The translations under genes and the position numbers were made by a program. Under the pieces are notes generated by a model. That model was not told the origin of the DNA. It ran no database searches and was given only the letters and a program-made list of their open reading frames with translations. From Roridomyces roridus (lineage: Eukaryota; Basidiomycota; Agaricomycetes; Agaricales; Mycenaceae), in contig JARKIF010000030.1 in assembly GCA_029378245.1 (NCBI GenBank), forward strand, positions 674,336 through 738,335: a stretch of 64,000 bases of DNA, in the 5' to 3' direction. Shown here in pieces: positions 36,101 to 51,100 of this stretch; the first letter of the stretch is position 1, and every line of letters starts with the position of its first letter.

Positions 36101-39100
36101 TCCATCAATCAATTGGACGACTTCCATACGCCTCAATTCAAACGATTTCCAGGCCCCACATATAAGATCCCTGAACGACGGGCGATCTCTCTCTCCCCTC
36201 CCCTCCCATGCCCACTGCCTCTCGCTTTCTTGAAATCGGTCTCGACGGACTCTACCACCCAGTTTTGAACCCGCCCGCTGCCCTCGCCGCCCTTCCTATG
36301 GCCCATGATCGTCAATCCTCGGTAGATGGGGTCGAGAAGGAGCCCGCAAACGAAAACGTACCGCGAGGCCCCATCGTGCAAATCAAGAAACCTGGAAGAC
36401 CGCGGAAGCTCACAATCGTCAGTACTCGGTGAGTCCAACATCGCCCATAAGTAGTATGACCATCTTCAAATCGTCTATCAGGCGGTCTGTCGATCGCGCT
36501 CAACGAGCCCTGTACCGAGTGCTCGTGAACGAGCACGGCATTGGGCTTACGGCCGTTGCACGAGAGTTTGGATCGACCCTAGCCGTTGTTTGGAGAGCCG
36601 CAAAGAACAAGTACAGTCCACGCGACAAGGACGCCGACGCACCCTATCTTCCCGCAAACTTCGCCTCAATTCTAAGCAAGGTAGTTAGTCGCTCAGGCTG
36701 TTTTGATCTTGAGTCGATGACTGAATCGTCACCCAGCTCAAAGCAGACGATTCGGATGATGAGGAGACCCCGAGTCACTCGACCTCGATCTCGACGACCA
36801 AACATGCAATGATGCTGGTACAGTTCGCTCCGCGACTCCATCTCCCCCAAGAGCTAACAACTCCGTCGCAGAGGTCTACCCCTCGCAAGGGCGTGCGTAG
36901 CTCTACGCGTCTCCGCCCCAAGTCCAAGTCCCCTTCGGCATCGAGATCCCTCAGCGCGCGCAAATCTCGCAGAGTCAGCACCGCCGCCGCGCCTCGCAAA
37001 CCCACCCCCACGCCTTCAATCCCATCGTCGTCGCCATCTCCCGCGCCCGACTCCGACTTCACCGTGGTCACCACAGACGTCGTCTCAGACCACGAATTCC
37101 TCAAGAATTTCGCCAAAACGCACATCTCGCCTGACCCCAAGTGGTGTCTTGCGCTCGAAAAGGCGGGGTTCACGAAGGAGAATATGGCTCGTATGGGGCG
37201 TTTCCCGAAGGATAGGATTGCCGAGTTTATTGCGAGCAAGTTTCCCGAGATGAGTGATGTGGAGCAGTTTTTCTTCGTAGAGGCGGTTGGGCAGCTTGGT
37301 GTTTGAAATCGTTGGGGAGGAAAGGAATTTCTTGAGCTAGTTGCGTGCATGTGTGTACAGTAGTCCAAGTGTGAATTTGAGAGCGCGCGTTGCCAGTGGA
37401 AAGTATGTGAGTTGACGGATACAGACTGCCTCCTCGCCTGTACAATGAATGCTATTGAAAGAATCAAGCAACTGGCGATATCCGAACCACAACACCTTTC
37501 ATTTGCCTAAATACGAGATACCTGGACGTCACCATGTATTCCGCTCACGCAGAATGTCCCGCTAGCATCCTGAACGCCGCCCCATTATTATTCTCGGCAC
37601 GCAGATCGAACGACCACGGTTTGACTGTGCCGTCATTTTTAGTGGGATAATACAAGAGCTCGTCCTCACGGGGAAGCATGCGGCTGACGACTTCCTCAGG
37701 GACCGCGCGAGACACGGGCCCCATCAGTTTTAAGACGCGGAGGTGTATGGTGTTTGGATCTGTTGAAGTTTGTGCATTCACACTGATATCCAATTAATGA
37801 GAATAAGATTTACACGGTGGCCGTGAGGCCGGGTGGTACAAGCTCGTGAGGAACTCCCTCTGTAACTACCGTATATATACTATCCTGTGAGTCAAGCCGT
37901 GAGTCATATGAGAAATATTCTTACTAAGTGTTCCATAATTCTGAGTCGAGGTGAGTCGAAGGTTACTAATTACCCGAGGCATCGCCGAGGCGGCTATGTG
38001 CCGAATGCTCATTTCCCAACACTCCCTCTCAATCGGCACATGGCCGAGAAATCACATCAATCAAATCTCTGTTTGCCGTCAGTCGGCTCAATCCGATTCC
38101 AATCGGATCACACCCGTTCAGTCGAGTGTCTGCAAGTTCCCGTTCAACCGGGTTCTCGGAGTTCCATCTTCTGTTTGCCGTTCAGTCGGCTCAACCCGAT
38201 TTCAATCGGATCACACTCGTTCAGTCGAGTGTCTGCAAGTCCCCGTTCAATCGGGTTCTTGGAGTTCCATCTTCTCTGTTTCTTCTCTCTTTCTCTCTTC
38301 ATCAAATTGCTGTTGTCCAAATGCTTCAAATCCCGAAATGTTGTCTGCTCCCTCTGAATCTGTCAAGTCCCTCAAAATGCTGCTGCATAATTTGAACTCT
38401 GGGTGTCGTTGTTCTCGGAATCGGGGCAGTGGTGGGAGAAATGGCCTTCCTTCTGGCACCTGTGGCATCGCTGCTTGCCCTCCTTTCCTCCTCCTCTCGC
38501 CCAACAATCTTCCTTCCGATGACCGGGCTTTCTGCAGTTGCCGCATGTAATCTGATATGAGGCGTGCATTGCCATTCCACCGTTCGACTCTGATAGGGGC
38601 CCTCCTCGTCTTCCCTCTTCATCCAGTAGTGCTCCTGTCACATCTGCGATCGCATTCAAATCATCCATAGTCGCGGAAAGTGTTGCCGCAATATTTGACC
38701 AGGACTCATCAAGGTTGAACAGCAAGACGTCCATGATGTCTACATCCTCCAATTTGACTCCAATAGCCTTGAGTCTCGTAGAAAGTCTAAGAATTCCAGA
38801 AATGTACATCTGAATGGGTTGGCTAGTGTCATGCTCATACCCGTAAAATTGACGTTTCAGCGCAATTCTGTTCCCGCGACTATTCTTCTGGTACACATTT
38901 GACAGGGCCTTCCAAGCCTCTGGTCCTGTGGTTGCATCCTGAATATACTGGTACTGATCGGGGTCGATGGTCAAACCAATCGAAGTCAGTCCCTGATCGG
39001 ATTTGATGTTCCACTTCTCCTGTGCATCCCTGGTCGATGGTTTCGATTCTGTTCCATTCACAACATTCCAGCATCCAGAACGTCGCAGTACCATAGTAAC

Positions 39101-42100
39101 TGCGAATTTCCAGTCATGGTAATTAGAGCGGGTCAGTTTCGGTACGTTGGCCAATAGTGAGTTGGTGTTCTGTGTCGACATAGTGTTAGCTGTTGAGAAC
39201 GATATAATCCAAGTAGTTGTTCGTGCAAATCTACGAGCTTGTGTTGAAGTTTGTGCATTCACACTGATATCCAATTAATGAGAATAAGATTTACACGGTG
39301 GCCGTGAGGCCGGGTGGTACAAGCTCGTGAGGAACTCCCTCTGTAACTACCGTATATATACTATCCTGTGAGTCAAGTCGTGAGTCATATGAGAAATATT
39401 CTTACTAAGTGTTCCATAATTCTGAGTCGAGGTGAGTCGAAGGTTACTAATTACCCGAGGCATCGCCGAGGCGGCTATGTGCCGAATGCTCATTTCCCAA
39501 CAGGATCATGAGGTGAAACCTCGAACTGTGCGTGTCCCCTTCCTAGAAAGGCTGAGCAAGGAGAGGAACGGGTTAGATGCACTTACCAACGAACGGGCGA
39601 ATCAGCTTGCCTCCCACACGCGAGACGAACATATGATTCAACTTGAGTTCGGCAGAGCGTTGCGGGGCTGTGTTGGTAGGTACGACGTGGAGGAACACAC
39701 CGCTGGAAAGTTGACGGAAAAATGCTGCTGCAAACCGAACATCATAAGCGGGGATCCCTCCGTGCGTCTTGCCCAGCCGCGTTTGCCATTCTGGATTCAG
39801 GCGTGAGGAATCCCTCGTGGAGAAGCGCCGCGCGGAGGGCGGGGTACGAGATGGCTGCTTGTCCAACAAGAACTTGCCATGGGAGGCCGTTGGGCAGGAG
39901 GAGATCATGGCCTGTGGCGAACGACGATGGCGAAGGTGATGGTGTGCAGCGGAACCGGACGCTCGAGGCTAGAGACGGTAGACCGGGTCGTGGGGCGCAG
40001 TAAAAGAAGCCTCGTCGAAATAATCGGATGTAGGGAGCGGCACGAGTATCGAGTGCTGCGAATACTCGCGGCATTTCACTCGCGAGTACGAGTATTCATA
40101 CTCGCGAGTGGGTGGTGGCTGTGCTACTCGTGCGAGTGCGAGTATTGGTTTCCAAAAACCTTGGTACTCGCGAGTATTTGCCTGGCTACCGTAAGCTCAC
40201 GGAACAGACCCAGATAGGCAATTTGATCAACGGCATCACTCGGCATCACTCGGCATGCCGGCATGTGGCAATCACTCCGTAATGTATGTCTATTCCTGTA
40301 CAGAATTCAATTTACCTATCAGTCACTACCTGTTCATCAGGAGGAACAGTAACGAAACTCTGCAACCAACTGAGTGAGCAATCAGCCCATTCCACTGTGA
40401 CGGTCGGCCAGTGGGCCAGTGACCCGGACTTGATAGCAGTTGATGAGTTTGAGAAGCAGCTTGCAGAGGGTTGGACACGGAACAAGAAGCGGAAGACCCC
40501 TGCTACAGCAGAAGCCTCAGGATCAGCGAGAGTTATTGTCATTGATGATGATAGTACATAGTTTGGTAACTGAAATATATGATACTCATGAATAACTCAC
40601 AAATAATTTGCAACTCGCGAGTATTCCAACTCATTGAGTGCAACTACTTGCGACTCGTGAATACTTGCGAATACTCGCGAAAGTTGCTTACTAATACATG
40701 AATACTCGCCATCAATACTCGTGCGAGTGTGAGTATGGTTTTCCCAACTTCTGCGAGTACTCATACTCGCGAGTGTATACTCGTGCCGCTCACTAATCGG
40801 ATGCGAGGAGCGATTCGGGTTTCAAGGTTGATATGGGCCAGCCTCGATGGTGTCCCTTTGCTGCGCAATTGTTTTTAGAATCAACAAGGCATTCCTCCGC
40901 TTCGCTCCGGAAGTTTTTATTCGAACGATCAAGAACAATACAGTTGCAAAACTCCAATTACCTACGTAAGACTCAAGCACTAGACTAAGGGAACGACCAC
41001 CAATTAGCAGCAGATTACGAAGCAGCAGCCTGTGTACATTTGATCAAAAAAGGATTGAACTGGAGCATGATAAGGAAACGAAACGCACACGTGAGTCAAC
41101 GGATACGGGAACAATGCAGAAGGTCCACCACGAGAAATTAGAATGGTGAGCAGCAGAGTGCATGTGACAGAATCTGAGTGGCGAATGCTCTGTAGTCGAG
41201 GCGGAGGACGGCTAGAAATGGAATTTGTTAGGCGCATCGTACGGGAAACGCATAGGCCATGGCAGCGGCATTCAAGAACTGGGTAGGGCTGGGTCTTCAG
41301 GTCAGAAGGCTGCGATTCAACTTGGGAGGCTTTCTCGGGTTAGTGTCGGTGGTAGACGATGTCCAGGAACTCGATGAGGTTGGACCCGAGAATCACTGCC
41401 ATCGAAGCCCTACCGTCTTCGGCCGTTAAGCAACAAATGGTTCAAGGCAATGGCGCTGCTGCCTGCAAAGTTGAACCCTGAGATACTGACCTGCAACTGC
41501 GAGCCGCAACTGGAGATGAAGCAGGCTGGGCCTAGCGTTATTTCAGGGGTAGAGAACTCGAGGACAGTACCGGCAGGGGCAGAGAGATAGAGAGCCACAG
41601 GCAGCGCAGACGCCATTGCATTGAATGGAACTGATCCAGACCCGGGGAAGACCAAAGGAAGACCAACAGTAGGCGTAACACAGAGTCGAGGCGTCTAGGG
41701 AAGAATGCGATGCTTGTATTGGGAGTTGTCAAGTGGAAAACGATAGCGCGGGCTGTGGTTACTTATAGGTCACCGGGTGGGGGCCGGCCCGGAGTCTGAG
41801 GACGCGCGTTCAGAGTGCCGGGTTCCATGACAGAAGTTCCACCGGGGGTCCACGGAGTAGTTCAAAGGCTGTTGAATAGCATGAGGCTGGTCGATTGAGC
41901 CAAGGGAACCGAATTCGGGATGATTGCTGTGAGATCAAGATGAAAATTACAGCTCCCGGCAGGTATACGTTGCCTCAAGCCGGCAGCAGGTGGACTAAAG
42001 GGCTGTTTAAATGCTGTTGAGTTGCGGTTCTTCATGAGAAAAACGAACATAGATCTCGAGAGAGACCATTGGCTACCACGCCAGATGAGAGAGAGAAATA

Positions 42101-45100
42101 AAAGGAGCTACGCACGAATGGGGACAGAAGAATCAAAGACCAAACAAAAAGGAGCCATAATCTTAAAGAACGGATAATTGCATCGGATCAGGAGATGGCC
42201 CGGAGAGTGCTGTGGCGACGAATGCCAGAGGAACAGTGTCTCGAAGCTTTGGGCATCATATATACAGACGATGACAGCTTCCAGGTTTTACGAGGAACCG
42301 CCAATTTTCGCGGCAAGGATGAGCTGGTATCGTCAGAGCCAATGCCGAAGAGAGTGAGGACTCGTCTGAATGCGCGGAGGGTCCAAGGCCCCTAGGAAAG
42401 GGCGAGCGCGCTCGGGCTCGGAGTCGGTGTAATAATGCTGTGCGGGAGCGGCAGAGTCGAGGTCCGAGGAGCCCACACCCAACACACGCAGAACAGAAAT
42501 GGTCGACGAAACGGAAGAGAAGAGCGAGCGACCAAATACACGTCATCAACCCTTCTCGGATCATATTTCGAGCTTCTTGGACACCTAAGGAAGCTACGTT
42601 CGCGTACCTTCGGGACCCGGTAGGTAGCTTAATTCGTTGACATGAAGCGTATCTAACAGGTCCTATCTACACCTTTCCGTCAACGGCGGATCAACTATTC
42701 CCGATTGGGAAGCTCCTCTTGGCACGATACCACCACCGTCGTCAATGCTCTGGCGCGCGCCGCCGCCGATCCACGCTCTGGGGCGCTATGCCGATGCTCT
42801 TTGCATACCGTGAATGGACCCCATTGTCTTTTCAAGCACCCTCAAGCCCGCGAAACGATCTCCGTTGACGCTCCTCAATCACCCGTACCTCCATCGCGTT
42901 CAGGCTACCTCACACACCACCTCGACATCCCGACCTCGAAACGATATCTGCGACTCTGGCTCTCCTGTGGACTGCTACTCGCTCGAGTCACTGCAAGCCC
43001 GACCTACGGCGACCGCTGCCACCTCCGTTCCTCGTTGCACCCGTCCCGTTGCGCACCCGCCTCCTGGGATGATACCAACAATACAATGCACCGGCGTGAA
43101 AGCGCGCTACCACCATCACTTCAGTGAAGGCGCATCCGAGCGGCCCTCTACGCTGTCCCGTTGTCTACGCCGCAGCTGGCCGGAAGCTGCCGTGGCGATC
43201 GAGCTTCATTATGTCGCCTAGAGCTCGCGTACGAGTGCGTCTGCATTGTCTTCTGGCGTTTCGGCGTCGGCGTCGTTCCCATGCCCACCTACGACCATAT
43301 CGACCTTCAGCTACACCATCGTTGCGACTACGCTGCTTTCGTCTTTCCACCATGCCCTGGTTTCTTTCCGCACGCCCTCACCCCCACCCCCGCATTCCTT
43401 CACGCGGGATCCCTCTACAGCTACCCAACTACCTCCGTCCCATGCATGCGCACTTTCGGTCCGCTTTTCTTGATCAGTTACGGACTCAATCGAGACGAAG
43501 ATGCCACAGAGGTGGCCGGCGGCTCTTTCTTCGACTGCCAAATATGTTCGTTGCTACCGCGCGGACGGTTACGCCTATGGGCTGATTGTTTAGTGTCTGC
43601 ATTGTTGTTACCTACCGCAATCTATCTCCTTTTTCTCATCCTCTCTTCTCCCTCTTTTTCTCTCTTCCACCTCCTCATCTTCCTGCAGCCGAGGGCCTTC
43701 TATGTTTTACGGTTACCGAAGCTCTTCATCTGTTAAAAACATCGACTTGATCGTGATGTATGCGAGGCCTACACGGCAGCGCGGGGCTGGGAGAGACTGG
43801 TTGTATGCGAGGAATGTGCAAAGGATGGGATTGGGCAAAGAGGGAGTGTCGGCTCGGCACGGTTACAAGAATATTATGCATGTTCAACACAATCTCAATT
43901 CAACTTGTTGAAGGCCCAAAAAAATCAACGAAGAGTCGGAGGAAGGGGACAAGGGCTGTGAACAACATCCAGAACAGTTCTGAGCATTCATGAGTGAGAG
44001 GGAAATTGATTGCTCGACAATCTGTAAGTAACCTGTAACATGAGTATGATACCTATAAGGAATTACTCTGCCTTTCGAACGAAACCATGTTCACAGATGA
44101 AATCATCCGGGAAAAATGGGGGGAAAATCAATTCGGGTGGGGCAAACCTACAGCATAAAGTACCGAGCTTCAAAGCAGATAATCCAATGGCAAACACGCC
44201 CTAGAGGAAAATAAAAGGAGGGAACGATCGTTATTCGACATCCGATTGGCTGCCCGGACATTACTCAATGTGTGTGCCGATGCGACGGAGGTGTAGGAGG
44301 TGGCCTCTGTTGGCAATCTCGAGTGTTTTACTGTTTAGATAGTCTTCAAGGATTCCATTTCATGCTTTACAAACAATGGATAGTAACAATAAGTGTTCAC
44401 GCGAAGCCTAAGAACGAGGAGAATGGAAAAGATGAAGGTATATATTGTATATATTGCGGAGGTGCCATAGGTGCAAAGGTAGCGGAGGTGCCCGTAGGTG
44501 GTACAGGCCGACCGTAGGAGCATCAGCAGACAGCTTATCTGGACAAAACCTGGCTCCCAATGTCCCACAGCCAACCCCCGTAGCGCCGCTCTGAGCCTTC
44601 ACCTTCGGCCCGCCCCTCTTGTTGTCACCGGTTGTCACCTCCGGCACTCACCGCTCGGTCTCACCTCCGACCCTCCCTCCCGCCTGTACGTGAGAACGAT
44701 AATGAGAACCACGCTGCGGGCCAGAGCGGATGAGGGTATGAGGGTATGTGGGCCGTGGCGAGTATTCGTCGTCTTCATCCTCCGTGTGGTGTCTGACTCG
44801 GAAACGATATAGAGCAAGAAGGTTGCGTTCGGAGAGAGTGCGCCGTGCGGAGAGAGGGACGCCGTGTACAGATGGACGCCGTGTGAAGAGAGATGTGCGG
44901 AGGAGGCTGAGTCGGGGAGACAAAGACTGAGGATGTGCAGCTGGCGCCGGCGGGAGAACATCGCTTGCGTTATCTTCTGTCTTCTGTGAGTATGGCGGTG
45001 CGCAGGCCCCGGCGTGTGGGAAACCCGGAGACGCCCTGGATGCGGCAGTCGGGGAGCGAAGGTGGAGGTGGTATGGTACCGTATGAATTCACGGGCTGTG

Positions 45101-48100
45101 TCTTCCCTGACAGGAACGGCAGTGCTAAAGCAGCTCCAGGGACAGTGTTTTTGAGGTAGAAGGACAAAGGCAGCGTGCAAGACGACCCAAACGGAGTGCG
45201 GGTGCAAAGAGAAACAGAGGTGCCGTAGGTGCGGTAGGTCAGGCTTCTGGTGCGTCGAAAACGTCGTACTCGAAGGCCAAAGTACTTCCATAAAGACGCT
45301 GTCGAGTTCAGGACACGGAGGCGGCGTGCATGGCAGCAGTACGGGGTGTGGTAGCAAGCAGTAGGAACGGAGGTGGCGGCGTCGACGGAGCTCGTTCAGC
45401 GGCTTGACAGTACTTGAGACGGCGAGGAGTGCTTTGAGGGATACTACATGCAGCGGCATGGCGTTCCGAGGTGTGGATTGGCGGTGATGCGCCAGAGTGT
45501 CGAGAACGGTGGTGGTGTGGTGACAAGAAGAGCTTCCCAATTGGGAAGCATTGATCCGCGCTGGCTTCGGAGGTCGTAGCCAGGGCCTATTAGGTACTCT
45601 TTCTGTCAACGTTTTAAGCTTCCTACCGGGTCCCGAAGGTACGCGAACGGTGCTTCCTTAGGTGTTCTTGGACTTGACTCTGTCGCTGAATTCTCCAGGA
45701 TTTCACAAAGTGAGGCCGCGTCGGACACCAGCGCTTTTCACGAGTTTCATTTGCTGATTTTCGGGCGGCAGTGTACCGGTGATGTCGGCTTCTTGAGGTT
45801 ACCGAACCCGAGCATATCATTCGCCGCAGACGACTTGTCTTTTCCCCACACACCCAACACCATGTCTGACCGTCTTGCTCAAGTCTCGCAGCACCTCTCC
45901 ACCTCCCATGGCCGTGGCCTCCTTGCGGGTGAGGTCGCCATTATCACTGGTACGTACCCGATGCCGTTGCTCCCACCGTCGACTGACGTGGCGCTCAGGT
46001 GCGGGCCAGGGTATTGGCCGGAGTGCTGCCCTCATCTTTGCTCGTGAGGGTGCCAAGGTTGTCATCAGCGAGTACGTCGTGCTCGCCTCCCTCCGTCGCC
46101 GACTGACACGTTCCCAGCATCGACGAGAAGCGCCTTGCAAGCGTTGCGGATGAGATCAAGGCCGCTGGCGGTGACTGTATCGGCGTAGCAGGCGACGTAG
46201 GCGCGGACGACTTCCCCAAGAAGATTGTCGATGCGACCGTTGCGTGCGTGTCCTGCTTCTTCGTCTCTCCACCATCTAACCCTCCCTTCGACACACAGGA
46301 AATACGGCAAGATTAACCACATCGTCAACAATGCCGGCTTCACCTTTGACAAGATGATCCACACAACGCCAGACGACACCTTTGACATCATCATGAAAAT
46401 CCACGTCCGCGCCCCATTCCGTCTTATCCGCCAGGCTGCCCCGTACTTCCGCCTCAAGCCCGAGGCACGCGAGAACCGTTCCATTATCAACGTCTCCTCG
46501 ACGTCTGGGCTGCACGGGAACGTGGGGCAGGCCAATTACGCTGCAGCAAAAGCTGCTGTTATTGGGCTGAGCAAGACGATCTGCAAGGAGTGGGGTCCGT
46601 TTGGCGTGCGATGCAATACCATTGCGTTTGGGTTGATTCATACGCGGTGCGTCCCGCTCCCGTTCCCGTTAAAACTCCGACTTACCCGGATCCACCAGGT
46701 TAACCGCTGCCAAAGAGGCGGGCGCGACGATGGAGATTGACGGTAAAAAAGTGGCACTGGGTGTTCCCGGCGCTACACCCGAGGCTGCTGCCTCCAACCC
46801 CTTCATCCCGCTGCGCCGGGGTGGGAACGCTGATGAGGCGGCCGCGGCGATGCTTTTCCTTGCGTCGCCGTTGGCTAGCTATGTTAGTGGGCACACGTTG
46901 GAGGTTACTGGTGGTGCTGGTATTTAAGGGGACCTTGTACGATGAATCTCAACATGCTTTCTTTCACCTGGGCGTTTGCTGGTGTTCTGGTTATCCAAGA
47001 GCCTCTCGTCCTGGCCTCCACCGTGATTTACATAATGTTTGCTCTACATTTAGACCTTCATACCGCCCGCCCGTACGTCCAACACACTTCGCCTTGCCGA
47101 CAAATGGCGTTTCCTACAGTACATACTTAAGGCCTCCTCTCGAACATGCAAATCTCCCAACAGACTATGCCCACCACCCCCAATACACTCATCGTCTTCG
47201 GTACGTCCATGCAAAGCCCACTTCCCTTCCTTCTGTTGTTGAGTGCGCTGCGGGCAGGTGCGAACGAAAGAAGACTCGTTCTTCCTCGGCCACGGACGAA
47301 GGCACACATTCATTCCAAGGCGTTCCACAGGAATTTCGTCGCTCGAGTTCAGAGCCAAGACTTGCCTGTTACGTAGACGGCGTGGATTTCGTGCGTCTAC
47401 CTACATACTTATTGGATCCCCATAATTCCTGAACAGAGCTCACTCGTTGCAATTGATAAATTCGACCCCTCGGGCACGAAATGTATCGCGTTGAACGAGT
47501 CGCGGAACCATCGTGAGTACCAGTGACTGACTGCTATTCATTCCCATGGCAAAGCCAAAGCCAAAGTGTGATTTACAGAACGGATATGATACATCCGCAA
47601 GATTTAATTGGGCATGTGAACGCCAACAGCGTCTCTTTCGCTAGTCTGGGTAACGGCGACAACTACTTTATCAAGCACAGGGACGGATGGAATGCTCGGC
47701 TTCCCGGGAAACATTTGGAGAATGTGGCTGAGGTTAAGAAGCAGCAGGGGGCGGCGAATTAATTTTGATAGTGGGATTCGTGGGGTGAGTTGTGGCCTGA
47801 ACAATGGAACTCGAAAGGCTGATCAGGACCCGGACGGTAGCTCCTCTTTGGTCACGAACAGACGCAGACGCATATATTCATGTCCGTGGCGGGCATGTGT
47901 TGGGATTTGAGTGACGAGACGGAGAGGGATGCGGAACATCCGCTCACCAAGGTCCGCGCAATGACGATCATCTCAAACTTGGTCCTCATCCTGACGGATT
48001 CATCCTGGGCAGGTTCTCAACGAAATCGCACAAGGTTCAGGACTGGTATGATACACCTCGCACCCGGCTTGACGCTCTGGCCATAGTACTCCGATCGTTT

Positions 48101-51100
48101 GTCACGGCTCTTTCACTGAGCCCTCGACTACGGCGGCGGAGATGTGAGAGGTGTTCACAGAACTGATATAGACTCCGTGGCTTCATGATTTACTCAGTAA
48201 GGGTGCTTGGTGGGCACTGCCCGGGAAAGAATCCGAAAGATGGTGATCCGCGGGACCGTGACGTCGCGTCGACTCGCCGACTCGTCCACTCCTAGGTAAC
48301 CTTGGACCCTCCTCGTACAAGTCCTCGCTCTTTTTCTTCGGGATTGGCTCTTGTCTTTGGCCCACTCGCAGGGACGATGCCAGTTCATCCTTGCCGCGCA
48401 CATTTGCGGTTTCTGACAAACCCTGAAAGTTTTCACCTTTATGCGACATCCAATATGCATAACAGAGCTTCGAGACACGGGCTCCACGGAGCTTTTCGGT
48501 ACAGTACTCTCCGGCGTGAGTTAATATCCTAATGCTGCCGCTTGCCTGCGGAGGTCGTGCGAGGGTGTGTCACGGTGCCCTCTGTGCGGATGTCCACGCC
48601 CGACGTAGGACGCCTCCAAAGACGGGATTCGCCCCACGTACGAGCGTACATCCCCCTCGGTGCATCCGGGGGCGGTGAGGCGGTAGAATGCGGAGAGGGG
48701 TGTATGAGCTGCTATCCGCAGGTCGCGGTCCGCGCCACACGGGACGCGGTGGCATGAAGCAGTACGAGCGGGTGGTGGGCTGAGGCGTGGGCGTGGGGAG
48801 GGCACTCTAGGTCGCGCTGAGGGCGGGCAGGAGTATGAGGGGGCTCGTTGCGAGGCGCACAAAGAGTAGGATGTATTCTGCGAAGGAGGGCGGGGTATAG
48901 GTTGACGCCGACGAAGCGGCGTGCACATTTACATGATTTCCGAGGTGCCGATGCCGGACGGAGTGGTGCGGGGTGGATGTCGCTAGGGCAGCGGCGCGCG
49001 GGGAAGTCGGTGTCGATGGGATGGTGGTGTCTGCGTCTGTATCCAGATCCGAGTGGGATGCTATGTCCTGCTAGCGCGGAGGTAGTATCGCGGTCGACGG
49101 CGAGGCGATTAGAGCGGCATTTACCGAGAATAGACGGATGGGTGTCTGGGTTACGAGACGAGAAGCCAAGACCGCGTACGATAAGAGAGCATTAGATCAG
49201 AGTCGATGTATGTAGTTGCCTGCTTCTGCTTGGCTTCTGCTGTGACGACCGTGCGACGGCGTCGGAGATGAAGATTCCGCAAACGACTCTGGCTCTGGTT
49301 CAAGCCGGCACCGTCAAGATTGACTACGAACCACCCTTGGCTTGGACTTTGGCCGGCCTCATGGCGAGAACTTCACCTGGACCAGTTTTCATAATGCTTA
49401 GCATTCGATTCCTTAGCGCCGTTTATGCCCTATTACTCCCGCGCGGTCAAAGCGTGAGTTTTGGGTCGTAAGATTAGAAACCCGGGCCATGCGGCGTCGA
49501 TGTGAATTCAAATATTATGCAAGCGCCACTTTCCAGTGCAATGTATACTTAACTCCGTCGCTTCTTTGAGAATATTCACTAGTTCCTTCGTCACACCAGA
49601 TTCCGGTATCCTCGTTCCCTGAGCACCAGACTTGGCTCGTCTGTGCCTCGGACTTGCGAAGAAGCCACCCTGTATCATGCTGTAACTCGGCCTCGAGTTG
49701 CGCCACCGCCACTAGCACGTCGTTTCCTTGCCAGATAGCTGTCAACCATGGGACTTCTTACCTCATTGTCAATATAGTCGAATTTGTGTTGAATCCTCAG
49801 GGAATGCTCGGGATGTTTTCATATTAGCAGGCGAGAATGCTCAGAAATTGAACACTGGTGCTCTCTTTCACTCCTCCAGACGGCCCAACAACAAGCCGAA
49901 CACGGCGGAAATGAATCCGAAATGGGAAGAGTTCTTCAGCACTGCGTGAGATCTGGGGCATGATTGATCGAGATGGCTGTCAAGCGCCACAGTGTGACGG
50001 GGGACTTGGAACTTGAGTGTCGACTACGTGGCAACCTCCGTTCCACTTTGCTTTCCACGTCCATGTCTGACCACTCAAAGCAGCTCAACTTTCTCGAAAA
50101 GGTCAAGGACAGGGTCAAGGACGGAGCGCACAAAGCCCTTGTGAAAGTCACGGACATATTGCACTCCACTCCGCCACGCAGTCCGGCACCCTCACCGCGG
50201 CCAGCTCGAAGCCCGACACCAGCGCTCGGACCGCCACCCGGTGCAACTCCGAGTGAGTCTTTTCGTTCGCTTTCCAGCCACCGCTGATTCCTTCAACCTA
50301 GTCTCGACACCTACCCCTCAGAGTACGCCCAGCGGAGGCGATAACGGGGAAGATGCGTTGAAAGGAGCTGATACCGCTCACACTGGTGCGTGTTGTCATA
50401 TCACATACCTGCTGCTATTCACGATTGGAATCAGATACGTCGAATGTTGCGCAGGCTAAGACTGGTAGTGATCTCGTTATTAACCCGCATTTCAAGTCCC
50501 CACTCACACTTGCCAAGAGTTCGACTGGCAGGCCTGGAACATCGACGGCAACGCTATTTCCGAACTCCAGAAGTGGGGGGCCGGCCATGAAAACTCTAAA
50601 TGGAGGAAACTCGCTGACGCCATCGATCACTGCTTGGAGTCAAAGACTCTTGAAGCCGTTCAAGACTTTATACCGGACGGCCCAGTCCCTGTAAAGACCC
50701 TCGTGAAAGCCCTGTTGAGTATTGTTCAGCTTGGTATCGTGCGTTATCCATTCCAATTTGGACTTATTCCAGTCAGCTAACTTGCTTGCTCAGAATGTCC
50801 CGGTCATTCAGAAAAAGGTGTACGACTTCGCTCAGGAGGCTATCGAGTATATCCGTACTCTTGTTGGGATTGTCGGTGAGGAAGCGAGTGTACAGAGGGA
50901 CTTAGGGGTGATTTGGTATGTTTCATTCATCTTCTAGTTCCTTCATGGATACTGACACATGTATAGTACGGCGGTGAACAAGATCTGTAAATGGGCAAAC
51001 GAGCATGTTGTGCGTTCATCATTTTCATGCGCAGTCCTGGACTCTCAACTCCCATAGCGGAAAATGACTGTATCTGCCGATGCTTTGGGGGACTGGAGCT